Assembly (NCBI RefSeq): GCF_021531695.1
Contig: NZ_JADYUI010000008.1
Location: 1-64,000, forward strand
Length of the DNA: 64,000 bases
Reading direction: 5' to 3'
Source: Roseburia hominis
Lineage (GTDB): Bacteria; Bacillota; Clostridia; Lachnospirales; Lachnospiraceae
In this document: piece by piece, positions 47,422 to 55,453 of the stretch
Position numbering within the stretch: the stretch's first letter is position 1
Layout of the letters: each line of letters opens with the position of its first letter
The notes under the pieces: model-generated
Told to the model about the DNA's origin: nothing
The model's input: only the letters and a program-made list of their open reading frames with translations
Databases searched by the model: none
Made by a program: the position numbers and the translations under genes

Positions 47422-48322
47422 ATTTTTTAAAGTCCTCCATCGTATCGACGTTACAGGTTTTCACATCACGGTTAATTTTTTTCATAAATCCGGATAACGT
47501 ATGGCCCGGTCCGATTTCTACAAATTCATCATATCCATCTGCCAACAGACGCTCAATACTCTGCTGCCATCTTACCGAAGAAGAAACCTGTCTGGTCAAA
47601 AGTCCTTTTACTTCTGATTTATCTTTTACATAATCTGCTGTTACATTGGCAAGATAAGGAATGCTAATCTCATTCACCGTAACATTTTCTAATTCTTTTC
47701 CCAATTTTTCACCGGCAGTTTCAAGTAATGCCGAATGGAATGGTCCGCTGACCTTAAGCGGTACCACACGTTTTGCTCCTGCTTCTTTTAATGCGGCTCC
47801 TGCTTTTTCTACTGCCCCTGCCTCTCCTGTAATAACAATCTGTCCCGGACAGTTATAATTTGCAATAGAAACAATTCCTTCGGTTTCTTCACATACCTTT
47901 TCAATAGTTGTTGCATCAAGTGCCAAGACAGCGGACATTGCTCCTCCTGTCGGATAAGCCTCCTGCATATAGATTCCACGCTTTCTTACTACTGCAAACG
48001 CATCTTTTAAGCTGAGTACATCTGCTGCAAGTAACGCACCATATTCACCAAGACTAAGTCCTGCTGTCGCATCACAGCTTTTTCCTGCTTCTTTGATTGC
48101 CGTATATAAAGCTGCTTCTGTGGTAAGCATCGCAATCTGTGTATATTCCGTAATATTTAACTTATCATTTTCTTCAAAGCACAAAGCCGGCAGGTCGAGT
48201 CCTGTCACTTCGCTTGCCAGATCATAGACTGCTTTGCAGGCAGGAATCGTATCATAAAATTCTTTTCCCATTCCTACATACTGTGCGCCCTGACCCGGAA
48301 ACATAAATACTGTCTTTCCCAT
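47408..48322 (-). CDS. fabD: Malonyl-CoA:ACP transacylase
   Basis: The 304-aa enzyme shows [13 protein letters not shown] at the N-terminus and the nucleophile motif [10 protein letters not shown] (Ser near 90), with the partner His in SGPFHSALL. It loads malonyl groups onto ACP. The start at 48322 follows AAAGGAG. The Met nine codons upstream has no such site. Confidence 0.96.
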   Translation of the reverse strand: MGKTVFMFPGQGAQYVGMGKEFYDTIPACKAVYDLASEVTGLDLPALCFEENDKLNITEYTQIAMLTTEAALYTAIKEAGKSCDATAGLSLGEYGALLAADVLSLKDAFAVVRKRGIYMQEAYPTGGAMSAVLALDATTIEKVCEETEGIVSIANYNCPGQIVITGEAGAVEKAGAALKEAGAKRVVPLKVSGPFHSALLETAGEKLGKELENVTVNEISIPYLANVTADYVKDKSEVKGLLTRQVSSSVRWQQSIERLLADGYDEFVEIGPGHTLSGFMKKINRDVKTCNVDTMEDFKKYVEG

Positions 48323-48385
48323 CTTTACACTCCTTTTTGTAGCTTGCACCTACATTTCATTAAAAGACGGAAGTTATCTCCCATC

Positions 48386-49309
48386 TTATCTATTTAAAAG
48401 CTCTTTAGCCTGTTTCATAACGTTCTCAATAATTTCCTTTGTGGTCTGTTCCTCTTTAATCATTCCGGCAATCTGACCTGCCATAACACTTCCATTTACA
48501 ACGTCTCCGTCCATAACCGCTTTTCTGAGAGAACCAAGGGTTAAAAGCTCCAACTCCTCAAAAGAAGCTCCTTCCTTTTCCTTTCTCTGATACTCCTTTG
48601 TCATCTTATTTCGAATGACACGAATCGGATGTCCGGTCGACATTCCGGTAATCTCTGAATCAATATCTTTTGCTTTAATAATTCTTTGCTTGTAATTCTC
48701 ATGTACAATAGACTCTTTTGCAACCACAAATGCTGTTCCCATCTGAACACCCTCTGCGCCAAGCATTGTTGCTGCTGCAAATCCTCTTCCATCTGCAATT
48801 CCACCGGCTGCAATAACCGGAATGGAAACTGCATCTACAATCTGCGGAACTAATGTCATGGTTGTCGCAGAACCGATATGTCCACCGGACTCCATTCCCT
48901 CTGCAACAACTGCATCCGCACCACCACGCTGCATCATTTTTGCCATGGCGACACTTGCCACTACCGGTATGACTTTCACGCCATTTTCTTTCCAGAGCTC
49001 CATAAATTTCCCCGGATTTCCGGCTCCCGTAGTAACAACCTTAACGCCTTCTTCCACAACAATGTGCGCAACTTCCTCCGCATTTGGATTCAAAAGCATA
49101 ACATTTACTCCAAATGGCTTATCGGTAAGCTCTTTTGTCTTTCTTATCTCTTCACGTACCACTTCAGGTGGTGCACTTGCCGCTGCAATCAGTCCAAGAC
49201 CACCGGCATTTGACACGGCAGCAGCCAGATTATGCTCTGCTACCCATGCCATGCCCCCCTGAATAATCGGATACTCAATACCAAGAAGTTCTGTGATTCT
49301 TGTTTTCAT
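48386..49309 (-). CDS. fabK: Enoyl-ACP reductase FabK (FMN-dependent)
   Basis: The 307-aa protein is a TIM-barrel FMN enzyme of the NMO/FabK type: ITELLGIEYPIIQGGMAWVAEHNLAAAVSNAGGLGLIAAA, VVTTGAGNP, VVAEGMESGGHIG and PVIAAGGIADGRG. Position between acpP and fabD in the fatty acid operon marks it as FabK, performing the last reduction of each cycle in place of FabI. The start follows AGAGG with the ATG at 49309. A related but broken NMO-like gene lies at 51338-52423. Confidence 0.95.
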   Translation of the reverse strand: MKTRITELLGIEYPIIQGGMAWVAEHNLAAAVSNAGGLGLIAAASAPPEVVREEIRKTKELTDKPFGVNVMLLNPNAEEVAHIVVEEGVKVVTTGAGNPGKFMELWKENGVKVIPVVASVAMAKMMQRGGADAVVAEGMESGGHIGSATTMTLVPQIVDAVSIPVIAAGGIADGRGFAAATMLGAEGVQMGTAFVVAKESIVHENYKQRIIKAKDIDSEITGMSTGHPIRVIRNKMTKEYQRKEKEGASFEELELLTLGSLRKAVMDGDVVNGSVMAGQIAGMIKEEQTTKEIIENVMKQAKELLNR

Positions 49310-49351
49310 CCCATTTCCTCTTTCCAAGCTTTTGCTTCCTTCAGGTTTCTT

Positions 49352-49588
49352 TTATTCTTCTACTCCATGCTCTTTCATGTAATTGATAACATCACCTACT
49401 GTTGCAATGCTCTCTAAATCCTCAGACGGAATTTCTACTCCGAATTCTTCCTCTAAAGACATAACAAGTTCAAATAAGTCCAAAGAATCTGCTCCTAAAT
49501 CATCCTTGAAAGAAGATTTCTCCGTGATTTCTGTAGAATCATCCAAATTTAACTGTTCCTTAATGATTTTTGCTAATTTTTCTAACAT
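49352..49588 (-). CDS. acpP: Acyl carrier protein
   Basis: The 78-aa acidic protein has the phosphopantetheine site [18 protein letters not shown] (Ser near 37). It carries growing acyl chains and is the first gene of the fatty acid operon. The start follows AAAGGAGA, with the FabT-like boxes immediately upstream. Confidence 0.97.
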   Translation of the reverse strand: MLEKLAKIIKEQLNLDDSTEITEKSSFKDDLGADSLDLFELVMSLEEEFGVEIPSEDLESIATVGDVINYMKEHGVEE

Positions 49589-49618
49589 GATATGTGTTCT
49601 CCTTTATTCGACATTTTG

Positions 49619-49691
49619 TTTGACTTTCAAATAGTTTGATTATCAAAATATTTTACTATCAAACTATATTATATCTGGAAACATATGTCAA
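49619..49691 (-). promoter_or_regulatory. Fatty acid operon promoter with three phased FabT-like boxes
   Basis: On the minus strand TTGACA (49691-49686) and TATAGT (49668-49663) are 17 bp apart. Three 13-bp boxes start exactly 16 bp apart on the plus strand: TTTGACTTTCAAA (49619), TTTGATTATCAAA (49635, perfect palindrome) and TTTTACTATCAAA (49651). They match the known FabT pattern. The last lies just inside the -10 and the others cover the start of transcription. This predicts repression by the MarR-type protein encoded at the operon's end. Confidence 0.85.
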
Positions 49692-49713
49692 CTACTTTTT
49701 ATCAGTTGGTAAC

Positions 49714-49742
49714 TTTACAACCTATGTCTTTTGTGCTATTTT
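49714..49742 (+). promoter_or_regulatory. Probable promoter of the thiT riboswitch transcript
   Basis: TTTACA (49714-49719) and TGC-TATTTT (-10 at 49737-49742) are 17 bp apart, about 25 bp before the TPP aptamer. Confidence 0.5.
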
Positions 49743-49765
49743 ATTTACTGATAAAACTGTATCAT

Positions 49766-49847
49766 TGCTAGGGGCGCTGATTGCTGAGAGATATTATTAT
49801 ATATCGACCCTTAATACTTGAACCGGGTAATACCGGCGTAAGGAAGC
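49766..49847 (+). ncRNA. TPP riboswitch aptamer (THI element)
   Basis: The conserved blocks of the thiamine pyrophosphate aptamer are present in order: TAGGGGCGCTGA, GCTGAGAGAT (the CUGAGA core), ACCCTTAATACTTGAACC and GGGTAATACCGGCGTAAGGAAG (the AACC...GGUAAUACC.GCGUAGGGA core). It lies directly before thiT. TPP binding should lower expression of the thiamine transporter. Confidence 0.95.
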
Positions 49848-49855
49848 ATTTTCGT

Positions 49856-49895
49856 ATCCTCCTGGCATATCGTACAGCACCAAGGAGGATTTTTT
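49856..49895 (+). terminator. Expression-platform hairpin that also pairs the thiT Shine-Dalgarno
   Basis: ATCCTCCT (49856-49863) pairs perfectly with AGGAGGAT (49883-49890), followed by five more T (49891-49895) and then the ATG. The right arm is the thiT ribosome binding site, so the hairpin can both end transcription and hide translation initiation. Confidence 0.8.
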
Positions 49896-50576
49896 ATGAA
49901 TAATTTTTTTGCTGCCCCAACCGATGCATGGGGCGATGACGCTGTAAAGCTTACAACAACCGGTGTGATTATTATCGTTGCTGTTATCGCTGCTTTATTT
50001 ATTTTGTCTTTATTTTTAGGGAAAAAAGAAGAACATTCCAAAAAGCTTACCACAAAACAGCTGGTCTGTTCTGCCGTTGCCATGGCACTTGCTTTGGTTA
50101 CGTCTTTAATTAAGCTTTTTGATTTGCCGATGGGCGGATCTGTTACTTTATGTTCTATGCTTTTTATTGTATTGATCGGATACTGGTATGGACCGAAAGT
50201 TGCTATCACTGCCGGAATTGCCTATGGTTTCCTGCAATTCGTAATAGAACCGATTTTTTATACAATTCCGCAGATGCTCACAGATTATCCGCTCGCTTTT
50301 GGAGCACTTGGAATCTCCGGTTTCTTTTATAAGAAAAAACATGGTTTGATTCTCGGTTATATTGCCGGTGTTTTAGGCAGATATTTCTTTGCTTTTTTAT
50401 CCGGAGTTATTTTCTTTGGTGCATATGCCGCAGATTACAACATGGCAGTACCGGTATATTCTCTTGTATACAATGGTTCCTACCTGTTTGCAGAAGCTGC
50501 AATCACACTGATTATTATTGCACTTCCACCGGTGCAAAAGGCTTTGGCACATGTAAAAATAAGTGTGACAGAGTAA
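49896..50576 (+). CDS. thiT: ThiT thiamine-specific S component of an ECF transporter
   Basis: The 226-aa membrane protein has about six hydrophobic segments. It has a cytoplasmic stretch LTTKQLVCSAVAMALALVTSLIKLFDLPMGGSVTLCSMLFIVLIGYWYGP close to the ThiT N-terminus (its ALAxxxA helix contacts the ECF-T subunit) and QFVIEPIFYTIPQMLTDYPLAF in the thiamine-binding region. An upstream TPP riboswitch confirms the substrate. It carries roughly 40 extra N-terminal residues including one more membrane segment. ECF-A and ECF-T genes are not in the window. Confidence 0.94.
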   Translation: MNNFFAAPTDAWGDDAVKLTTTGVIIIVAVIAALFILSLFLGKKEEHSKKLTTKQLVCSAVAMALALVTSLIKLFDLPMGGSVTLCSMLFIVLIGYWYGPKVAITAGIAYGFLQFVIEPIFYTIPQMLTDYPLAFGALGISGFFYKKKHGLILGYIAGVLGRYFFAFLSGVIFFGAYAADYNMAVPVYSLVYNGSYLFAEAAITLIIIALPPVQKALAHVKISVTE

Positions 50577-50579
50577 AGC

Positions 50580-50623
50580 AAAGCGGAGCAACTCCCTCAT
50601 TCATGAGAGACTTGCTCCACTTT
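50580..50623. terminator. Bidirectional terminator between thiT and the 132-aa gene
   Basis: AAAGCGGAGCAA... and ...TTGCTCCACTTT form long arms (one mismatch) with an inner CTCCCTCAT/ATGAGAGA pairing. It sits between two converging genes. Confidence 0.75.
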
Positions 50624-50629
50624 ATCTAT

Positions 50630-51028
50630 TTACACATCCTCTAATTGAAAATCCCCTTCTTCTTCGATTAACATCTCATTGTTTCTTAATTCATCAATTA
50701 AATTGATATAATAATCAACTGCAAGTTTTGCTGTCTGAAACTGCAATGCTTTCGCTTCTTCTTTCTCCGGTTTATAATACACCACATTGTAATCAAGATA
50801 AGCAAGTACTACCTTCTCATGATCCAAAATATCCGAAAACACTTTATGCATTACGACTGCCATATCCTTCGCTTTCCTGTGAATTGGATAATAATCTTCT
50901 TTTTGCTCTTCTGCTTCAGGTTCTTTCTTTGCCTCCGGTTCGTCTACATCTATCTCATTTGTCTCATCATCGTTAAGTACCTCAAAAAGATTCATCTGTC
51001 CATCTAAATCTGCTTTTTCTGTTTTCAT
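50630..51028 (-). CDS. Hypothetical acidic protein
   Basis: The 132-aa protein has an acidic, probably disordered N-terminal third (EDETNEIDVDEPEAKKEPEAEEQKED-type composition). A folded part follows (IHRKAKDMAVVMHKVFSDILDHEKVVLAYLDYNVVYYKPEKEEAKALQ, then AVDYYINLIDELRNNEMLIEEEGDF). I do not recognise a family. An AGGAGG lies seven bases before the ATG, so expression is likely. It is a monocistronic unit. Confidence 0.75.
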   Translation of the reverse strand: MKTEKADLDGQMNLFEVLNDDETNEIDVDEPEAKKEPEAEEQKEDYYPIHRKAKDMAVVMHKVFSDILDHEKVVLAYLDYNVVYYKPEKEEAKALQFQTAKLAVDYYINLIDELRNNEMLIEEEGDFQLEDV

Positions 51029-51138
51029 TGTTTCCTCCTGATTTCAAATCCAATCTTATAAGTATGATTTGACTTCTCGTCCTGTCTTATTTTATAATCA
51101 TATCAAATTAAAAACAATTTGCAAGTGGAGGTAATAAA

Positions 51139-51321
51139 ATGTCTGAAACACTACCCAAAGATCCGGTTATGCTTTTAAGCTTTATTAATTTAAAACTGCG
51201 CGATTTTTATCCTTCTTTGGATGAATTCTGCAAAGCTTTTAACGTAAACGAATCCGATATCCGTCAAAAATTAGAAACCATTGATTATGTGTATGATTCA
51301 AAGATTAATCAGTTCATCTGA
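51139..51321 (+). CDS. DUF4250 family small protein
   Basis: The 60-aa protein (LPKDPVMLLSFINLKLRD ... CKAFNVNESDIRQKLETIDYVYDSKINQFI) matches what I know as DUF4250, a small conserved protein of Clostridia and Bacteroidetes with unknown function. The predicted helix-turn arrangement could bind nucleic acid, but there is no evidence. A GGAGG lies eight bases before the ATG. It stands alone between two minus-strand genes. Confidence 0.85.
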   Translation: MSETLPKDPVMLLSFINLKLRDFYPSLDEFCKAFNVNESDIRQKLETIDYVYDSKINQFI

Positions 51322-51337
51322 TTATCTGAATTTAATT

Positions 51338-52423
51338 CTAACCATACACAAGCTCTTTTATCAACTGATGAACCGGAACGATTTCTTTAATTTTCCCTAC
51401 ATTGGCACCGCAAAAAATAAGTCCATGATCTAAGTCGCCTTTTACTGCATTCGTCAATGCCTTGGTAATACAATACGGCACTTCTCCCGGATTACATTTC
51501 TTCAGACAATTGTAGCATTTTGTTACTGGTACTCTGTGTGCTTCTACCTGTTTTACAAAAGCATTGCGGATGGCACGCCCAGGCATTCCGACCGGACTTT
51601 TTACAATCTGGATATCTTCCGGTTTTGCATCAACATAACTTTGCTTATATGCCTGCGATGCATCACATTCATCTGTTGCCACAAATCGGCTGGCAATCTG
51701 CACGCCATCTGCTCCTAAATCCATCACATGAACGATATCATCTCTGTTAAAAACTCCACCGCCTACTACAACCGGAATCGAAACATGATATTTCTCCTCA
51801 TAGGTCTTCTTACATTCCACGATTTCTCTGACCTGTTCATCAAAATCAATATGATCCACGTCTTTTAATTCTTCCTCATGAAAGCCAAGATGTCCTCCTG
51901 CTTTCGGTCCTTCTACGACCAATAAATCAGCTGTTCTTTCATATTGTTTATCCCATTTTTTCAATAAAATCTCCGCTGCACGTCTGGAAGAAACAATTGG
52001 TGCAATCTTGCTTCCGCTTTCTTTTGGAACCAGAGATGGCAATTCCAGTGGCAGTCCGGCTCCACAGACAATTAAATCTGCACCTGCTGCGACTGCTGCC
52101 TTTACATGCTCTTTATAATGCTTGAGTGCTACCATAACATTAACACCAATAAGTCCTTTTCCTTTTGCAATTTCCTTTGCTTTTTGGATATGCTTTTTGA
52201 TTGCCAGAAGATTGCATTCCTCTTCGTGCTGCTCAAATCCTTCCTCATCATATCCAATCTGTGCCGTAGAAATAATTCCTACGCCCCCTTCTTATGCAAC
52301 TGCTCCCGCAAGTGAGGAACGACTGATTCCAACTCCCATTCCTCCTTGAATAATCGGTAGCTCTGCAATTTTTCCTCCAATGTTTAATACCTTTTTCGCA
52401 AAAACTGTTTTAACTCTTTCCAT
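51338..52423 (-). pseudogene. Nitronate monooxygenase-like gene with one in-frame stop
   Basis: From the ATG at 52423 (GGGAGA upstream) the frame reads MERVKTVFAKKVLNIGGK, then ELPIIQGGMGVGISRSSLAGAVA, then TAA at codon 44 (52294-52292). It continues EGGVGIISTAQIGYDEEG without frameshift to the end. The whole frame (361 residues) is a complete FMN-binding NMO/FabK-type protein with VVEGPKAGGHLGFH, PVVVGGGVFNRDDI and a Cys-rich CYNCLKKCNPG insert near the end. A single substitution of a Lys, Gln or Glu codon explains the stop. Reinitiation at 52135 would give 265 aa lacking the first FMN-loop strands. It may be a true pseudogene or an assembly error. Confidence 0.82.
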
Positions 52424-52440
52424 ATTTCAATCTCCCATTA

Positions 52441-52481
52441 AAAGCGGACATTCGCAATCCGCTTCGCTACTTGCTCATGAA
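52441..52481 (-). repeat. 41-bp 5'-leader repeat with hairpin (copy 1)
   Basis: This copy lies 18 bp upstream of the NMO-like start codon. A second copy with three differences is at 60497-60537, 20 bp upstream of nifU. On the minus strand it holds AAGCGGA-TTGCGAATG-TCCGCTT, a 7-bp hairpin. Confidence 0.7.
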
Positions 52482-52516
52482 CCGTTTTTTCAAATCTATA
52501 TTTTTACAACATGGTT

Positions 52517-52557
52517 AGCATAACGCAATACAGTTTTATTGTCAACAATATATTGTT
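52517..52557 (-). promoter_or_regulatory. Promoter of the NMO-like gene with a 14-bp palindrome
   Basis: On the minus strand TTGACA (52545-52540) and TATGCT (52522-52517) are 17 bp apart. The perfect palindrome AACAATATATTGTT (52544-52557) overlaps the -35 and resembles a MarR-type operator. The promoter looks functional although the gene is broken. Confidence 0.65.
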
Positions 52558-52598
52558 ATTGTTTTTACGGCATGTAGTTTTGAATACCACTTACATCT

Positions 52599-52670
52599 TC
52601 CCACTAGCGCGGGTCCCTCCTGCACGGATAATGGTCATAAGGTATCCTCCCACTAGCGCGGGTCCCTCCT
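52599..52670. repeat. Two 23-bp GC-rich direct repeats
   Basis: A 23-bp sequence beginning TCCCACTAGCGCGGG and ending TCCCTCCT occurs at 52599-52621 and 52648-52670, identical, with a 26-bp spacer. Each copy holds an inner CCCAC/GCGGG near-palindrome. Composition differs sharply from the AT-rich surroundings. Function unknown. Confidence 0.8.
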
Positions 52671-52686
52671 TATGACAAACAACAAA

Positions 52687-52711
52687 AAACCACCGTACGT
52701 ACCGGTGGTTT
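52687..52711. terminator. Perfect 9-bp hairpin, probable terminator on the minus strand
   Basis: AAACCACCG and CGGTGGTTT pair perfectly around TACGTAC. On the minus strand a run of six U follows, so it can end transcription arriving from mecA. On the plus strand it sits just before the ribosome binding site of a 12-codon ORF. Confidence 0.7.
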
Positions 52712-52728
52712 AAAAAGGGGGAGAGTTT

Positions 52729-52767
52729 ATGAAAAAGTTTATTCATCACCTACATCTTCTTAAGTGA
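52729..52767 (+). CDS. Putative 12-aa peptide MKKFIHHLHLLK
   Basis: A 12-codon frame (ATG 52729 to TGA 52765-52767, then TAA one base later) follows GGGGGAGAG at normal spacing. The peptide is basic with an HHLHLL core. No longer gene follows it, so it is not a leader of an adjacent gene. It may be a real small peptide or a chance ORF. The strong ribosome binding site is the only positive evidence. Confidence 0.35.
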   Translation: MKKFIHHLHLLK

Positions 52768-52864
52768 TAACTATATCATAATGGCAATTTGTGAACTTCT
52801 TATGACTCTCCGTTGAAAAAAATATGAACTTTCTGCATAGAATTTATGACGAATTTATTTATAT

Positions 52865-53028
52865 GTAACAGTTCAGCCATAACAATTATCATGTGTGAAT
52901 CATGCTTGCATGTTTAAGCACATGATGACTGTTATGGGATGAACGCCCGATTATGAGCAATCCGCTTGTGAAACAAGCTTTGAAGCACGAAGTGCGAGAT
53001 TGCGAATGGGTGTGGGCTGAACTATTAC
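52865..53028. repeat. Terminal-inverted-repeat element, family 1 (164-bp copy)
   Basis: GTAACAGTTCAGC (52865-52877) is inverted at 53016-53028 as GCTGAACTATTAC (one mismatch). The interior shares long words with the copy at 63311-63476 (GATTATGA-CAATCCGCTTGTG; AGCTTTGAAGCACGAAGTGCG). It lies nine bases after the mecA stop. Confidence 0.8.
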
Positions 53029-53037
53029 ATTTATATA

Positions 53038-53703
53038 CTATAAAGTTTGCAAACACTGTACTGCATTCTGAGCAATCAGGCACTTCTGATGTTCCATAAT
53101 ATCATATGCCCGAAATCCGCTCATAACAATGCTTTGCGCATATTCTGCCGCCTGTAACCGGATTGCTTCCATCTCTTCTTTTCCCAAATCTGCCGTATCT
53201 AAAATCAAAGCATATTTTTGTTCACATTTATATAATCTTTCCATCGGAAAAGCAAATCCCGGAAACCGTTTACAAAAAGTGCATGTTGCATCCAGACTAC
53301 GGAAAAATATAGTAATCAGGCGTTCTCCTAATGCATCTGTCTTTCCCTCAGGTTCTACGCTCTCCTCTGATATCTCAACATAATTAGAATCCTTTAACGT
53401 CACATCTTCAGAAAGCAAATCCTTTAACTGATCAATTGCCTGATCCATTCCCATGCTCTTCGCATTATCCGAAAAAGTAAATACAATATCATGATTTGGC
53501 AAAAATGCTGCCTGAACCGCCTGAATACCGGAAGTCATCTTAAAGCCGATTTCTTCCTCCGCCATGTCTACTACTTCATTCAAAAATTCCTGTGCCTTAT
53601 CGCCATTTCGAATCAGGTCTTCTATTTTAAGTCCGCGCTCTTCTATTTCATCCTGCGAAACGATACATCTTACTGTACTTTTATCTACTCGTTTAAATCT
53701 CAT
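53038..53703 (-). CDS. mecA: MecA-type adaptor protein
   Basis: The 221-aa protein has the MecA plan. The N-terminal domain (MRFKRVDKSTVRCIVSQDEIEERGLKIEDLI, residues 1-70) recognises targets, an acidic linker lies near 120-140, and the C-terminal domain (LITIFFRSLDATCTFCKRF ... LYKCEQKYALILDTADLG) contacts ClpC. MecA delivers substrates such as ComK to ClpCP in Bacillus, and related proteins exist in Clostridia. The start follows AAAGAGAG. A family-1 repeat element abuts its end. Target proteins are unknown here. Confidence 0.87.
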   Translation of the reverse strand: MRFKRVDKSTVRCIVSQDEIEERGLKIEDLIRNGDKAQEFLNEVVDMAEEEIGFKMTSGIQAVQAAFLPNHDIVFTFSDNAKSMGMDQAIDQLKDLLSEDVTLKDSNYVEISEESVEPEGKTDALGERLITIFFRSLDATCTFCKRFPGFAFPMERLYKCEQKYALILDTADLGKEEMEAIRLQAAEYAQSIVMSGFRAYDIMEHQKCLIAQNAVQCLQTL

Positions 53704-53824
53704 ATTATCTCTCTTTCATCCTCGCATTATTCTGATTATTCATAGTATAACACAAAGCTTAACGTTTCATCTACTCCAAATTTTTCTATAACAAGAACAA
53801 AAGTGTGCTTTTTGTTGTATAGGA

Positions 53825-54136
53825 TTAGGGTGTCAAAAGGTCGCAAGAAAATTTAATCTGTCATATTACACAAAGATGTAATTTGGTATTTGTGACTTAT
53901 GAAGGATATTAGATTTTCTTAATGTTCTGTAAACTATTCCAGCAACTCAGCAACAGGATGTTGATGAGAGCCCATGCTGAGCCATGGATGGCGAATCGTG
54001 GGCGGTTGCGGTCGTGATCCAATTACCTGCCAGAATATTTAGAAAATGTTATATCCGTAATTCGGAACAAATGACAAATTACATCTTTGTGTAATATGAC
54101 AAGCAAAAAATAGTTTGCGACCTTTTGACACCCTAA
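53825..54136. repeat. Terminal-inverted-repeat element, family 2 (312-bp copy)
   Basis: The ends are perfect 22-bp inverted repeats beginning TTAGGGTGTCAAAAGG. A second inverted pair lies inside (ATTACACAAAGATGTAATTT with AAATTACATCTTTGTGTAAT). There is no ORF. A second copy is at 61945-62458. TGTATAGGA occurs directly on both sides (53816-53824 and 54139-54147), though similar flanks at the other copy make a target duplication uncertain. Region 53704-53824 holds only AT-rich sequence upstream of mecA. Confidence 0.82.
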
Positions 54137-54174
54137 TCTGTATAGGAAATTCCTTGAAATTTCCTATACAACAG

Positions 54175-54205
54175 AAAGGACCATTACTTTCGTAACGGCC
54201 CTTCC
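54175..54205 (-). terminator. Intrinsic terminator of pta
   Basis: On the minus strand AAGGGCCGTTAC-GAAA-GTAATGGTCCTTT folds into a stem with G-U pairs, followed by CTGTTG. A second perfect palindrome (TATAGGAAATT...AATTTCCTATA) lies just beyond at 54141-54167. Confidence 0.7.
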
Positions 54206-54233
54206 CTGTATTTTTATTTGTAAATTTCCGCCA

Positions 54234-55217
54234 TTATGCTAATGCTGCTGTGATGATTGCCATGGAATATACCTCAGAAGCATTGCATCCACGTGACAAA
54301 TCGTTAATTGGTGCATTAAGTCCTAACAAAATCGGACCATAGGCATCGAAATTACCAAGACGCTGTGCAATTTTGTAACCAATATTTCCTGCATTGATAT
54401 CCGGGAAAATAAAGGTATTTGCATATCCTGCCACTTCAGATTCCGGACATTTGGTACGTGCAACTCTCGGTGCGACTGCTGCATCAAACTGAATCTCTCC
54501 TTCAATTGGAAGATCCGGATATTTTGCTTTTGCTTTTGCTGCTGCATTACGCATCTTATCTACATCCTCACCTTTACCGGAACCCAATGTAGAATAGCTC
54601 AAAAATGCAATTTTCGGTTCTATACCGAAGATTTTTGCACACTCGGCTGTCTCGCCTGCAATTTCTACTAATTCATCTTCGGTTGGGTGAATATTGATGG
54701 CACAATCACTCATTGCTAATACGGCATTTTCACCCGTTGCAGATGGACGAACTAAAATAAAGCAGGATGACACAATACTGTTGCCCGGTTTTGTTTTGAT
54801 AAGCTGTAATGCAGGACGAACGGTATCTGCAGTAGAATATGTAGCTCCACCAAGTAACGCATCAGCAAGACCCATTTTTACCAACATGGTTCCAAAATAA
54901 TTTGCCTGAGAAAGGATTCCTCTTGCCTGTTCCGGTGTCACACCTTTGGATTTACGCAATTCACAAAATAAATCAACCATTTCATCGAAACGATCAAATG
55001 TCTTAGGATTTACAATTTCTGCTCCGCGGATATTAAAACCACACTCAGATGCAGCTTCGGTAACTTCATTCTCATCACCAACCAGAATCGGCTGAAGGAA
55101 ATTGCTTGCAAGAAGTCTGGATGCCGCCTCTAAAATACGTGGATCTGTTCCCTCTGTAAAAACGATTTTCTTTGGGCTTTTCTTTAAAATATCAATTAAT
55201 TGACCAAAACCAAACAT
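54234..55217 (-). CDS. pta: Phosphate acetyltransferase
   Basis: The 327-aa protein is a short-type Pta with KIVFTEGTDPRILEAASRLL at the start, MLVKMGLADALLGGATYSTADTVRPAL and the C-terminal CPESEVAGYANTFIFPDINAGNIGYKIAQRLG with GPILLGLNAPINDLSRG. It interconverts acetyl-CoA and acetyl phosphate in acetate formation. The usual partner ackA is not adjacent in the window. It is a single-gene unit with an AGGAGA site before the ATG. Confidence 0.96.
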   Translation of the reverse strand: MFGFGQLIDILKKSPKKIVFTEGTDPRILEAASRLLASNFLQPILVGDENEVTEAASECGFNIRGAEIVNPKTFDRFDEMVDLFCELRKSKGVTPEQARGILSQANYFGTMLVKMGLADALLGGATYSTADTVRPALQLIKTKPGNSIVSSCFILVRPSATGENAVLAMSDCAINIHPTEDELVEIAGETAECAKIFGIEPKIAFLSYSTLGSGKGEDVDKMRNAAAKAKAKYPDLPIEGEIQFDAAVAPRVARTKCPESEVAGYANTFIFPDINAGNIGYKIAQRLGNFDAYGPILLGLNAPINDLSRGCNASEVYSMAIITAALA

Positions 55218-55381
55218 AATATAGATTCTCCTATTCTATGATTTCTATTCATGATTTTTCTCTCAACGCTTCTTTTATTCTATACCCAATTTTTCCACAA
55301 AACAAGCGGTTGCGTGTATTTTTCACAGAACATTCCATGGGCATTTTTACCAATTTTTTGTTGTGTTTTTTATACATAAAA

Positions 55382-55427
55382 ACTCCCTTTTAGCGACTAT
55401 GTTTATAAAGTCTGCCTAAAAGGGAGT
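55382..55427 (-). terminator. Intrinsic terminator of the metY-cysK unit
   Basis: ACTCCCTTTTAG (55382-55393) pairs with CTAAAAGGGAGT (55416-55427). On the minus strand U residues follow (55381-55377). Confidence 0.92.
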
Positions 55428-55453
55428 CTTTCTATTCAGATTTTCCAATAATA

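Noticed and set aside
52599-52670. CRISPR-like array of two 23-bp repeats with a 26-bp spacer
   Set aside because: Only two repeats, a short spacer and no cas genes in the window. Kept as a direct repeat only.
53816-54147. 9-bp target duplication TGTATAGGA around the family-2 copy
   Set aside because: The other copy has a similar TGTATAGG next to one terminus, so the match may be part of the element rather than a duplicated target. Not claimed.
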